64,000 bases of DNA from Chamaecrista fasciculata (GCA_003254925.1 QANZ01019395.1:211251-275250), one strand, 5' to 3'. Positions 50,101 to 61,600 are shown, counted from the stretch's first letter. The notes: generated by a model not told the origin, from the sequence alone. Made by a program: numbers and translations.

Positions 50101-51438
50101 GGGGGAAGTAAAGAAATCATCACTGGTGATACCTGTCCAACAGATGGGGGACCCCTAAATCCTGTTGACTTTCCTTTTATTTTAGACCATAGGCCCATAG
50201 CATTGTTACTGCAAAAACCATAAACACTTTGTTTAGATTCAAAAACTATGTGAATACAGACTATAGAAGAAAACATATTTTCTTTAGTCCTGTTCTAAAG
50301 ATAATACACAGTAGATTTAGGCATCAAATTTCACAAAAATGTTGACCAGGGAGAAAGTCTACCCCACCATTGATAATCACCGAATTTCCCAGTGCAAGCA
50401 GCAATAAGAGGCTCCACATCAGACTCATCAGGTACTGTTGCCTTCAGAGATACCTCAAACAGCTTCGCTAATTGTCGCTTGACATTGCCCACATTATCTT
50501 CATCCTGCCTCCAAAAAGTGAAAATTAGTTCTTTACTCTTAACACAAAGAATGGGTGTGAATATTACAAGTTGCTACCCTATTTCGTACTAAAAAATGTA
50601 TTCTCCTGACCCATTAAAAAAAAATCTCTATTTGGTAGCTGAATTAACTTACAACAACTGCCATGGTGGAAAAGGATTGTGTCTTTGTTGAAAATGCGAG
50701 TCTTCTAGATGCAAGCTTCAGTAAATCTGTCTAGTTACACAATGAAAACATTAAATTGGCACAATAACTGCAGGCAATTACCTGAATTTTGAATTGAAAC
50801 AAACATACAGCTAATCAGGAGTATTGAGTTTTAAACATAAATCCAGGGCATAGGTGCACACACAGCACGATTAAGTAAGTATGCACAATGTGAGGGGCGT
50901 GAAAAACAATGAATGTAGTGCAAAAGGAATTGTCTTTTGTCTGCAATAAGAAAGCTTCACATGGTAATAAAGAAAGAAAGAGAGAAAGACTAGTTCATCT
51001 GTTTCTATAAAGAGCAAAATAATGGGTAAAGAAACTAAAACAATGCCACGACTCATGAACTTGAATTTTGTTAAGTAAGTAGTAAGCATGAAAACACTAA
51101 ACACCCACGGATATAAAACAAGGGTAGGATTATCTACTAAATCAAAAACGAAATTGAAAATGAGCACAGGTAAACACCTAAGCTAATCCTCATAAATGGC
51201 GAATCCAGTTGCTCCAATAACTCAAATATCTTTACCATAAAAGACGAAAGTAAGAAGAAAATAGATCATGAAATGAAATGAAATGAAAGGAGGAGAGAGA
51301 GAGTGGATGCTGACCGGCGGCGGGGAGAGAAGGAGGCGAGTGAAAGTGAGAGAAGCGATTGAAAGAGAAGAATGGAGATTGCGAAAACGGCGCTGCTATA
51401 TGAGCTATGCAAGAATTGCTACTACTACACCCTAACAT
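44129..51438 (-). CDS. Arginine--tRNA ligase, 18 exons, dual-targeted form
   Basis: Exons from the start: 51438-51315, 50726-50653, 50504-50368, 50208-50133, 49971-49870, 49674-49459, 49031-48951, 48781-48698, 48592-48488, 47941-47763, 46925-46841, 46455-46269, 46078-46009, 45477-45408, 45314-45225, 44873-44805, 44605-44504 and 44239-44129. Joined they give 653 residues. The enzyme charges tRNA-Arg (class Ia). HVGH at 207-210 is the HIGH motif within [30 protein letters not shown] at 449-458 replaces KMSKS, as usual in this enzyme. The C-terminal DALR anticodon-binding domain ends [10 protein letters not shown]. Residues 1 to about 62 are Ser/Phe/Arg-rich and look like an organelle targeting peptide. 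Met63 (TTCCACCATGGCA) starts the conserved cytosolic form (591 residues). A poly-G/N tract sits in intron 4. Confidence 0.95.
50064..50105. other. Poly-G tract with one N, in intron 4 of the ArgRS gene
   Basis: About 41 G bases around a single N, starting 28 bases downstream (higher coordinates on the map) of the 3' end region of intron 4 and ending 27 bases before exon 4. It resembles the tract at 40828 and is probably an assembly artefact. Exons on both sides are intact. Confidence 0.75.
50662..50664 (-). promoter_or_regulatory. Internal start codon for cytosolic ArgRS
   Basis: The ATG in exon 2 (Met63) sits in CCACCATGGC, a near-ideal eukaryotic context. The upstream ATG at 51438 is in AAATGTTAG, a weak context lacking G at +4 purine strength typical of strong starts (it has T). 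Leaky scanning or alternative transcription starts could therefore make both forms. Confidence 0.55.
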
Positions 51439-51621
51439 TTTACTTTAATTTTCCTCTTAATTTCTTTTTCTATTTATTATTCTTTTTTAATAAATTCTTT
51501 TTTGTTCTTTAAAATTCCTGATTTTCCATTGAGCGTGGGAAACAAGCCATGCCCTTTTCCTCTCTGCTTCTCATATATCTCATATCATAACATAATCTGA
51601 TAAGTGATAAATTGATAATGA

Positions 51622-51756
51622 TATGGCCAAAAGTGTAAATTTGGTCTCATATTTTTTTGCTCATTTCTCAATTTGGTCATGTATCTTTTTCTGTTACAAT
51701 TTTGGTCTAATATCTTTGCAAAATATTCCAATTTTGGTCTCGTATCATTTTTTATC
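51622..51756. repeat. Left fragment of a 'GGCCAAAAGTG' element
   Basis: The fragment starts GGCCAAAAGTGTAAATTTGG and contains three ATTTTGGTCT blocks, like the left arm of related foldback elements. No right arm was found. The hairpin at 51757 begins directly after it, so this may be an interrupted older copy. Confidence 0.45.
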
Positions 51757-52396
51757 GGCCAAAGTGCAATATTGGTCCTATAACTTTGCATGAGTTCCCA
51801 AATCAGTCCTATAAGTTTTTTCGTCTCAGATTTGGTCCCATAAGTTTGAAAAATTCTCACCGTTAGTCCTATCAATATTTTCGTTAATTTTTTTTCCGTT
51901 AATGCTGATGTGGCATGATGACTGGGATATTGAAGTGGCAAAGTGGATTGAAATGGGACCATACTGCAACAAATATTAATATTGTGGATGTATTTAGTGA
52001 ATTTGACGGAGGACTATGTTAAAATCACTCTCTCAACTTCTTCGATCTTTCTTCGTCGATATCACTCCTCTTGAAGAAAGATGAAGAAAGAGGAGTGATA
52101 TCGACGAAGAAAGATCGAAGAAGTTGAGAGAGCGATTTTAACATAGTCCTCCGTCAAATTCACTAAATACATCCACAATATTAATATTTGTTGCAGTATG
52201 GTCCCATTTCAATCCACTTTGCCACTTCAATATCCCAGTCATCATGCCACATCAGCATTAACGGAAAAAATTTAACGGAAATATTAATAGGACTAACGGT
52301 GAGAATTTTTCAAACTTATGGGACCAAATCTGAGACGAAAAAACTTATAGGACTGATTTGGGAACTCATGCAAAGTTATAGGACCAATATTAGCAC
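51757..52396. mobile_element. Near-perfect long hairpin element
   Basis: Arms 51757-52070 and 52091-52396 are inverted copies with only a handful of differences and a loop of about 20 bases. The left end is GGCCAAAGTGCAATATTGG. The right end stops at AATATTAGCAC and lacks the final TTTGGCC, so the right terminus is lost and no target duplication remains. It is related to the element at 42895-43783. The 125- and 78-residue frames over it are on the arms and are not genes. It lies 320 bases upstream of the ArgRS start. Confidence 0.8.
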
Positions 52397-54000
52397 CCGA
52401 GGTTGTTCATCATTAGCGGCCTAAACTTGTTGTTTATACATGGTAAGGTATAGTTCAATTTTTTTGGCATCTTTTTCATTTAAATTTGGAAGACCGATAA
52501 ACACGTCGTCACTTATTTTTTTGGACAATTTAGATTTCTTGGATGTTTCATTAGAATGTTATTCTTACGTTTCTTCGATGGTCCAGAACCGATATTCATC
52601 GATGTAATATAATAGTTATATTGATGTAATATAAAACCCTTGAATATATTTGATTTTTGTCATGAAAAACAACTAAAGTACATATGCTTCGTCATCAAAA
52701 AACTAAATTAAGAAAAAAAGTTGACAACAAAATTATTAATGTACTTCAATAGTTATATTGATGTAATATAAAAAACCCTTGAATATATTTGATTTTTGTA
52801 AAGAAAAACAACCAAAGTACATTATTGAAGCTTGAGTTAATTTGGATGAAATGACTTAAATAATGTATGAGTCTTTAATTTTTTTATATGAATGATTAAA
52901 AATTCGGACCTGCCCGGGCATTTTGACTCGCAACCCGGCCACCAGACTGGTCCGGGTGAGGCAAAAAACCGGCTGCAAGTGAACCGTTATTGACCCGGGT
53001 TAGACCGCCGATTTATTTGCAAACCCGTCACCCATGAATCGTTATTGACCCGCTGCCACTCTGTTTTTTTTTTCATCTAAATATCAGAGATTTTAATTAT
53101 TGATTAGTGATTTCAGACTCTGCAACTTGACGCATTTTTCCCTTTTCCCTTCTGATTCTAATTTTCCACTTTTCCCTTCTGCAACTTGACGAGACGAAGA
53201 GGCTACACGAACTGGGCTGCTCTGTGACGCTGAACCTCCGACGATTGAATTGGGTTACTCTGTGACGCTACAATACGTCAACTCCGACGCGAATTGATTT
53301 GTGATTTCTCTGTGATGGTATGCGAAACTGGCTTTCTGTCAATGAAATCTGCATTGTTAATCAAATCAATGAATCAAACCAGTTCTTTATAAGTTTATAG
53401 TTATAATTATATATGTACTCTACTTTGCGCCAATTCTTTATAGTTTATAAGTTTATAGTTTATAATTTTATACTATATACATATACATATACTCTGCATT
53501 TAGGACTTTTTCATCTATATATCATGTAGATTATGATCTATTTATTTGTATTATTTAGGACTTATTCAATTATTTGTCGTCACGAAGACTTGAAGACTTG
53601 AAGTTGTTATTTTGAAGCACTTTTGACTTGGTTTTGCTTATTTTCATATTTGAAATTAGAAACTTGGAGTACAGTGAATGTGTTAAATTTGTTATATAAG
53701 TACTTTTAATCTTGAATTTATTATTTAAGCACTTTAAATTTAGAAATTAGAGGTATTGTTTGATATTTTAATACATATATAAATTATTTATTTTTTTTAA
53801 TTTGACCGCGCCAACAATTGACCTGACGGTTGAACTAGTGACCCGTGACCCGAGCCATCAACCGGGTCGATGTGCAATCGGGTTACTAAAACATTAATAG
53901 GGTATTATAAACAATTAGTTACAAAATATTTTTTGTATACAAAAAGAAAATTTGAATTCTCATTATTTAGTTAATGAACTATGGGAAAAACCACAAAATC
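52397..54000. mobile_element. Repeat-rich intergenic DNA with a probable degenerate hAT element
   Basis: A direct repeat of about 80 bp (AGTTATATTGATGTAATATA and following) occurs at about 52610-52685 and 52748-52822. From about 52905 to 53890, CCCGGG/ACCCGG-rich ends (GACCTGCCCGGGCATTTTGA and GTGACCCGAGCCATCAACCG) enclose a segment with TCTGTGACGCT repeats. This layout fits a decayed hAT element, but no clean duplication was seen. The bounds are approximate. Confidence 0.35.
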
Positions 54001-54190
54001 ACACCCAAGCGATTCAATAGAAACAAATACTCAATAGTGCAAAGAATTTATTACAGCTAGCTGAAGCTTATGTACGTGTATATTGAGATACTTGATAATT
54101 ACAAACCCAATTAATGGAGCAGATATCTATGTATATATATACTGGATGTTGGCTTCATTAAAATATAAGTATATATATATATATATATGT

Positions 54191-57100
54191 CTATGTTAGT
54201 TGACCCATTAGCACTAAGGATGCATGTCTGATGGCTCTTGAGACTCTCCATACTTCATGTTGCACACGATGCCATGATTCTGCAGTGTTGAGATCTTTTG
54301 CCATTGTTAAAGCATCATCTATCCCAGGGAAGGATTGTGATCCGTAATCATCATGTTTTGATGGTCCATATATCTGCAAAAATACAAACTTTTTTAGACT
54401 ATTTAAAATTTGATCAAAACCTCATTTTGGTCCTTGAATTTTAAGGTGAATTTTGTTTTGGTTCGCAAACTTTTTTTTATTTCCTTTTAGTCTTCAAACT
54501 TTCCTATTTGGTTTACTCTTAGTCAAAAACATGATTCTGTTTAATTTCTGCTGATATCATTATCTCTGATTCAAACAGTTGGAATGAACAATTTCTTTCT
54601 CATACGTGTCTTAATAAGTGAGCTAGCAGCACAAAGAAAAATTCCTTCTTAATTCCAAACTATAGATAAATTCGTAGTTGATTTTTCTTTTAAGAAAAAA
54701 ACTTTTCTTTCTCTCTAGTTGGCTTATGAGCACATGTAGAAGAGAGAAATTGTCAAGGTCAAGTATTTGTAGCAAGATAATAGCATAAACTAGGCAAAAT
54801 GACGTTTTGGATTACCAGTGGAAAAAATGGGAATGTTTGATGTCCAAAACGGAGAAATACAAAGTTTGAGGACCAACACGAAATTCACCCTATAGTTCGA
54901 TGACCAGAATAAGATTTTGACCTTCAAATTTTTAATTACTCAATCTTTACTTTACTGCATACTCTTGCTATAGCAGTCTAGCTTAAGAACCTTATTTTTT
55001 TTTTTCATATGAAGAGAGACGGAAATTGAATAAAGTTGAGTTGTTACCAGATGCTTATACCATGACATTCCAAAGAGGCCATCTCTGTCAGTAAATGCAC
55101 GCTCAGCCATCATCAATCTGTCATTTAGATCTCTCACTTTCAACTGGTTTTTCTTCCATGATGCAATCCACCCTTTACTTTCTTCTTCTAATGCCTGATC
55201 ATCACGTTAAAACCATAGAAAATATATAATAAAATCCACAAGGTCAGAATATATAGATGCAGAAATGACTGAGTATAGATGGTCAAAGTCAAAGAGCCAC
55301 CTTTCTCTGGTAATCTATTCTGAGAGCTGCTTTATCAAGTTCTCTGATGGACTTCCATATGGGAGACAAGCTTATATCTTTATTTGAGATCTCACCTTCT
55401 AAGTTCTTCGCGCTAACCTGTGATTTTAATGTTAATTTGCTTTCATTATGCTTAATGAAACAAAATTAGAATGATGTATATATACCTGGAGCTCCTTAGC
55501 ATAGGAGACATAGTCAAAAGGCAAGAATTCCTCATCTGCTAGCCAAAGTGCCACTAGACCCCAAACACTTGCAACTGGTATATATGTATCCATGTAAATT
55601 ATTATGATTGTACGTTATTAATTGACTAGTCATTGATGTAAGATGCTAATTTAAGGGTTATATTTCGCATGCTATATATATAGAAGAACCTCATAAGACC
55701 AACCTGCTACATGCCTTTGAAACATAGGGTCACCAAATTTCTTCATCCAGATGAAATCATCATACATTGAGTGGTATACTGGGTATCCTGCAAACCATGC
55801 AGTTTAATCAAGTCTTAGCCTTTAGGTGGGAGGAAAAACCAAGTGGTATTTTTATAATTTATCAGATAAAATTCTCAAGCAAGTGATCAAATTTTGTCTA
55901 TGGTATTGGTGGTTTTTCTATATTGCACTAGCTGTCTTAAATTCTGTACACGAGGGAAAAAAACATTGACTAGTTTCATAAGTTTCTGTTTTTGAGAGTT
56001 TAATCACGGCTTGTTAGTTGTTACACCAACAAAATGACATCTTTAGTATAAACGAATGATGTCACTGTTTAACTGACATCTTGACTTAAAAACTTAAGAT
56101 CTATTGGACTAATCTCTCATAACGTGATAAACTCATGTTCGAATTCTTCAGAGAAAAGTGTTTACAGTAAGTGTCCAACATTAACTTGAATAGGATTAAA
56201 ATTCAGATTAGGTTTTTACCTCCTCCGAAGGATAAGTCAGCTGATGGAATTCCCACATGCTGAACAAAAGCAGCATAGTCTGATCCTCCACCTCCTAATC
56301 TTCCAAACTTAATTTCCATGCACAATGAAGATACTTATGAGCATAAATATTCAGATGATGAAGATATCCTAACATTTAATCCCCATTATTACTGGCTAAT
56401 CCACTATCTGAGCACTATAAATTCTTACCTGAGGAGAAGCAGCAGAAGCAGCCCATGATTCATAGATGGTCAATGATGAGTTATCTGGGTCCTTCACCTT
56501 CAAGAGAATCAATAACATCAAAAAAATTAAAATGCTAATACATCATTCATATATACATTGATTACATAAACTTCTGATGATTGAAAATGCAATACCCGCT
56601 GAGTTGCTCGTTTGATCAATTCATCAAGCTGTGGAGTGGCAAGTGCGTGGAACCCCATTCCACTTACTCCACAGTCAACATTCAAGTAGGCAACAGCTCT
56701 TGAAGTAAGAACTTCTCTGTTCTCTTCTACCCATTCGGTTGATCCTATCTGGAGGAAGTGATGAAATCAGAATTTTTTTTTCTTTTTTGTTTTCCGGGTG
56801 TAAGTATAAGAAAAGGTTAGATCAAGAGAGAGAAAAATACAAGGCCATATTCTTCTGCATCCCAATTGCATAAGATGATTGTTCTTCTAGGTTTCCACCC
56901 TCTTTCCTGAAGCTTCCTTAGTCTTTGAGCAACCTGCAATAGACAAGAATCACTTCCATTGCTTTGCCATTCTGACCATACAATCTTTTTGGGACTAAAA
57001 TGTGTTACGCTACCAATTTTATAAATCCGGATCCCCGTAGGATAAAGTGCCTTGATAATATAACTTTTACGCGTGAAAAATCTTAAAATCATACTGCATT

Positions 57101-58965
57101 GCATGCATCCTAAAGTATTGTAGAAGATCTGAATTCCAATTTTACCTCAAGTAATGCTGCAGTACCACTATTGGGATCAACTGCTCCAAATGTCCATGCA
57201 TCTCTGTGGTTACCTAGGATGACATATCTACAAGCAGCAGAAACAATAGTTTAAGTCATTGCCTAATCATGACTACACATACATACATAAACACACACCA
57301 AGTTACAAATAAAGGAAAATTCTGAGCCAACCGGTCAGGTTCTTCTTCTCCCTTTATCACACCAATAACATTCTCAATCCTGGATAACACCTTCTCCCCC
57401 TGAAAAACCAAACATCCAAATCACTAACTCGGTAATGGGTATTCAGTAACTTTTCTAGATAACATTTTTTTTCTTTAGAAAAATTTAGGCAGTATCTCTA
57501 GGCGCTAACCAAAGACTAATTCTCACGAAGTAAGGTAGGTTTTGCCTCTACCAAATTTGGACTCAGTACATCATGTTAAGAAATCGGTAGAGGATCCTCT
57601 GTTGTACAGCAGAAGACTAATAATATTATGCCATGTGTACAGGTCCTCGAGAATGGATCCATTGCAGTGGGTTTGGCTGCAGCGTGAGAGAAAAATCTCA
57701 AAACTCAGTTTCATTAAAGTGGAAAAGTGGTTGTGTTAATGAAATTGTGAGTTTTGAGTTTTTTCTCTCTGCAGGTTTACTGCAGCCAAATTCATTGCAG
57801 TGGATCCATCCTCTTGTTGTACAACACCACTGCTATACAACAGAGAATCCAAAGGCTAAGAAATCCAACAATCTAGGGGACTTTGTTGGTGACATTTTTA
57901 CAATCATCTAACTTACAATATACAGAATGACATATATAACTAGATATATTATATATAGTATATTCCTACTGTGTAACTGAGATTGAGAATTGCTGGTCCT
58001 GGTCCAATTCTATAAGGTGGTGCATCCTTACTTCCCTGCCAATCATCCTCTGCAACTGGACCACCAATTGACCTTATTATCCTCTCACCATCTTCTCCTG
58101 ACACTGGCAACGAGGGTATTTTAGGAACATCCCCTCTTCTCTCTACTTCATCCATTGATAACCTTTCACAATCATCACCACCATCTTCATCATCATCATC
58201 ATCTCTACTAGCCCAACCAGGAGTTGTAGGATCCCCCACCCCATTAAACACCGACCCCACCTGAACACCGCTCGGCGGCATCCACTTCCCGTCGGGAAAC
58301 CACCGTGCTCCACCGCCGGCGGCGCCGTCTCCGCCGCCGTAATCCTTCCTATCTGTATATATCACCACCCCAATAGCCCCTGCTTCATAAGCATTCTCCA
58401 CAATGTCTCCTCTGTAAATTTTCCCATACCTCGCCAATACAACAGTACCTGAAACGTTGACCCCAATTTCTCTTAGCTTCTTATAATCCTCCACGCGCCC
58501 ATAGTTGACATAAACCGCAGGCCCACTCGCAGAGCCTGATTTTGCATACGCGTGGAATGTGGGAAGCACCTCGCCGGCGACGTCGGCGTAAGGATCGCCG
58601 TCGTAGATTTCTTGCCGGAGAGGGAAGCTAAATGGTGGTTCATGATCATGATTTGTTGTTGTGAGCAATAAGGAGCGTGAGAGTGGGTATGTGAGGTAAA
58701 CCTTGTAGGAAGCTATGTGAGATGGAATATCAAGGGAGGTGAAAACAGAGAGCACGTAAGCTGCAGCCTCGGCGTTGGCGCCGGAGCCGGCGACATGGGG
58801 GCGGCGCGTGAGAGAATAAAGGTGGTGGGATATGGAGGCATTGTCAGATAAAGAATCAGATATGAAGAGTGAATGATAGGTGGATTTTGAAGGAGGAGTG
58901 ATGAAGAGAAAGAAGTAAGAAGTGGGTATGAGTAATAAGGTAATAAGAGTGCTTATTTTGATCAT
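54191..58965 (-). CDS. Probable glutamate carboxypeptidase, LAMP1/AMP1-like (12 exons)
   Basis: Exons from the start: 58965-57970, 57399-57332, 57227-57146, 56933-56841, 56748-56596, 56497-56429, 56307-56220, 55787-55704, 55574-55486, 55417-55301, 55194-55048 and 54373-54191. Joined they give 722 residues. The family (M28B, related to human GCPII) consists of type II ER membrane proteins. Arabidopsis AMP1 and LAMP1 limit meristem size and affect microRNA-guided translation repression. Residues 5-23 form a signal anchor. A protease-associated domain lies at about 150-300, the M28 catalytic region at 355-525 and the dimerisation domain at the C-terminus. Predicted zinc ligands and catalytic residues are all present: His362, Asp372, Glu409/Glu410, Asp438 and His522. 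[19 protein letters not shown] resembles LAMP1 more than AMP1. Upstream in-frame Mets exist (59235), but MIKIST at 58965 gives the expected anchor. Odd features are an Asp-rich loop ([12 protein letters not shown]) and a Gly/Ala loop in the protease-associated domain. Confidence 0.93.
54412..54922. mobile_element. 511-bp Mutator-type foldback in the last intron of the LAMP1-like gene
   Basis: Flanks TTAAAATTT (54403-54411) and TTCAAATTT (54923-54931) match at 8 of 9 positions. The ends GATCAAAACCTCATTTTGG and AGAATAAGATTTTGACC are an imperfect inverted pair. The interior parallels the element at 33840-34326 (for example ATGATTCTGTTTAATTTCTG). It lies between exons 12 and 11 and does not touch splice sites. 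Confidence 0.75.
57593..57851. mobile_element. 259-bp hairpin MITE in intron 1 of the LAMP1-like gene
   Basis: The ends GGATCCTCTGTTGTACAGCAG on the left and CTGCTATACAACAGAGAATCC on the right pair over 21 positions with few mismatches, and inner blocks such as TGGATCCATTGCAGTGGGTT also pair. There is no coding frame. No target duplication was seen, so the superfamily is unclear. Confidence 0.65.
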
Positions 58966-59239
58966 GGGTGGTACAAAGATAATGCTTTTTTTGCAGGTTC
59001 TTGACGTCTCTGGATTCAGTGGATTGGATTGTAAGCAATAGAGTGAAAGAAAAATAGAGAGATAGCCAGAGAGTTTGTGTTTGAGTTTGAGTTTGTGTTT
59101 GTAAATTGTAAAGTTGTGTTTTTTATTTTGTGTTTTGGGGGGCCTAATTCTAATAAAGCCAAGTTTAAGTATACTAAGTTGGTAATACATCAAATCAAGC
59201 AGCATAGGATACTCAAAGGTTTGAGATAATTCCAATCAA

Positions 59240-60651
59240 AATCTGGTGAATTTGGGTAAAAATCTTGCATCTCCATGTATAAGCTTGTGGATATGGTGTT
59301 AACTGTTAACTGTTAACTGTTAACCGTCAGTCTGTTGGATTGGGTTTGTTCTGGAAGCTGAATGAATCCCACATGTTCCGATGAATGTTTGTCCAAAGTC
59401 CAAAGCTTCATGTGAGTATGACTCATGAGAGTTGAACACAGAATCACAACCATGATCTTCTGATACAGATGTCTGAGTTTGACCTTGTGGTTGGAATTGT
59501 TTGGACTGATGCATTCTTCACGGATCATAACGTTATTACTTGTCTTTTAATTATTAGCCCATTCAACCAACAATCAACACGTTCGTTCAATCGCTATAAA
59601 CGACTAATTAGTGGTGTTTTTGTGTGAATGTAGCTATCAACTTAAGATATGTGTTATCCGGACCAATTCGTGTTCATCTTGATAACCTCTACAATATTTT
59701 GTACTTGTAATAACGATGTATTCTCAAATTGAGGTTGTTAATGAAGCGCCTTCAAATTGAGAGTAATTAATGGAGAGTTTTTGGTATAGTAATGAATTCA
59801 TGTTTGGATGGTAGTATTTGAACGCTAGTGAGGTCTTTTAGGAGAGAACCAAATATGATCCAGCAAGAGTACGCACTTAACTGACACTAGTGGGTGGGGA
59901 CCAATAATAAACCAAACAAACTGATTTTTGTTGGAAACCTTTGTAATTTTTATCTCGTTAAAATAAACTAACACAATAAACTCATAATGTTTTTTTTTTT
60001 ATTTCAATCATAGTTCAAAACATGTTATTTAAATTATGATTCTTTCCCTTTCATAATTTAACAAATTTCATCCCTATTTCACATAAAAAGGAATTATTTA
60101 CATGAACTAGATAGCATGAAATGAAATATACCAAAGAATAGAAGAAAATTGGTAGAACAAAAGTTTAAAAAACAGAGAAAGAGATTGATGGGACTCCAAA
60201 ACCAATAGGAATTGAAAATTTTGTTTTTGTGCTGCTATTGGCATCAGCACTTCAACATCACTGGGGTTACTATAGCTTTTGCAACTTTTTGGCTTCACTA
60301 TAGTCTAGAGTTATTATTTACTTATTAGTTGCTTCCATCTTCCAAATACTTCTTAAGAGGAGCCCACAGGGTTTCTCTGTTTTACCAACTACTTGGTTAT
60401 TGAGTACCAAAAAAAAACTACTTGGGGGTTGGAATTTAGAATTCAACATTAATGAGCAAGTCGAATAATAGTAATCCACTAAACAACAAAAAGAATCTTC
60501 TCACTCTTAATAGAAGTCTAATTATTGGACGGTGATGATTCAAGGCATACAGCCGCTCAGAGTTGGTTAATACTTAATAACTTATCCTTTGAGTTTTAGT
60601 TCTAATAAATTATTATTTAGACACTATACTTTATTTAAATTTTTACTTTAT
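59240..60651. other. Intergenic DNA upstream of the LAMP1-like gene
   Basis: A short triplicated GTTAACT run at about 59298-59323 is visible. Small reverse frames (59313-59528, 60107-60298) have no supporting motif. It may contain promoter sequence of the LAMP1-like gene. Confidence 0.45.
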
Positions 60652-61380
60652 GGCAAAATCCTCATATCGGTCCCAAACATATAGGACAGATTTCAAATTG
60701 ATCCTAAATATTTCACTTATTTTAGAATGATCCTACGTGTTTTCATAATTTTTCACTTTTACTCCCAAATTAATGAATGTGATCATAACTCTCTTGTCTT
60801 ATGTTTAAATGTAAAAACTAAAAAGTCTAGAATTACAAGTTGTTTTTGACGAATTATTTCTCCATCTAATTAGGACTATCAACAAACGAGATCAAATCAA
60901 GTCCCGAAAGATTGTCACTTTTTACACATTAAAAGAAATAAAGTTGGTTATATCTCTCTCACTTCAAGTCTGAATGTAATGACTTCAGAACCATGTGTTA
61001 CTGTTGAGGAGTTCCTTTTATACTCAGTTGGAACCGTCGACAAACGAGGTAAAATCACGTCTCAAAAGTCTAAAATATATGACTAAAAGTAAAAAAAAAA
61101 ATATGGAATACAAATATCTTATATTTTTTAGGTGCAATTTGACTTCCCTAGGTGACTGTTGCAACTAGACATAGAAAAAACTTTTCAATAGTAACATATA
61201 CTTCAAAACTCATCGTTTTCCAACATGAAAGGAGAAAGATATGCCAACTTTATTTGTTTTATTATAAAATGAGTGGCTTATTTTCAAGGATCCGATTTGA
61301 CCTCGTTTGTTAATAGCACAACTGGACAGAGAAATGACTCATAAAAAATAATCTGTATTTCTAAACTCATCATATTAGAA
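60652..61380. mobile_element. Truncated foldback element, module family (copy F)
   Basis: The left end GGCAAAATCCTCATATCGGTC and arm blocks ATCCTAAATATTTCAC match other family members. Modules with ACAAACGAGATCAAATCAAG, GTTGGAACCGTCGACAAACG and an inverted copy near 61290 follow. The expected right arm is missing. Confidence 0.55.
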
Positions 61381-61600
61381 CTTGTTATCTTAGTTAACTT
61401 TGAGTAAACATTTGTATGAAAATTTTTAATATTAAGAAATAAAATTTAAATATTTTCAAATTATATAAACATTTGTATGAATTAGATTTTCAAATCACTA
61501 CTCTCTACTTGTTATCTTATAGTTAACATTAAGCAAACATTTGTATGAAAAAAATTTAATATTAAGAAATAAAATTTAAATATTTTCAAAATATAAAGAC
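61381..61600. repeat. Direct repeat of about 95 bp
   Basis: ACTTGTTATCTTAGTTAAC and the following AATATTAAGAAATAAAATTT occur at about 61381-61470 and again at about 61508-61600 with small changes. Confidence 0.7.

Noticed and set aside
51585-52424. Frames of 125 (-) and 78 (+) residues with shared peptides
   Set aside because: They are translations of the two arms of the hairpin element, not genes.
58966-59235. Longer N-terminus for the LAMP1-like protein (in-frame Met at 59235)
   Set aside because: The extra 90 residues look like translated leader sequence. The family begins close to a signal anchor, which the Met at 58965 provides.
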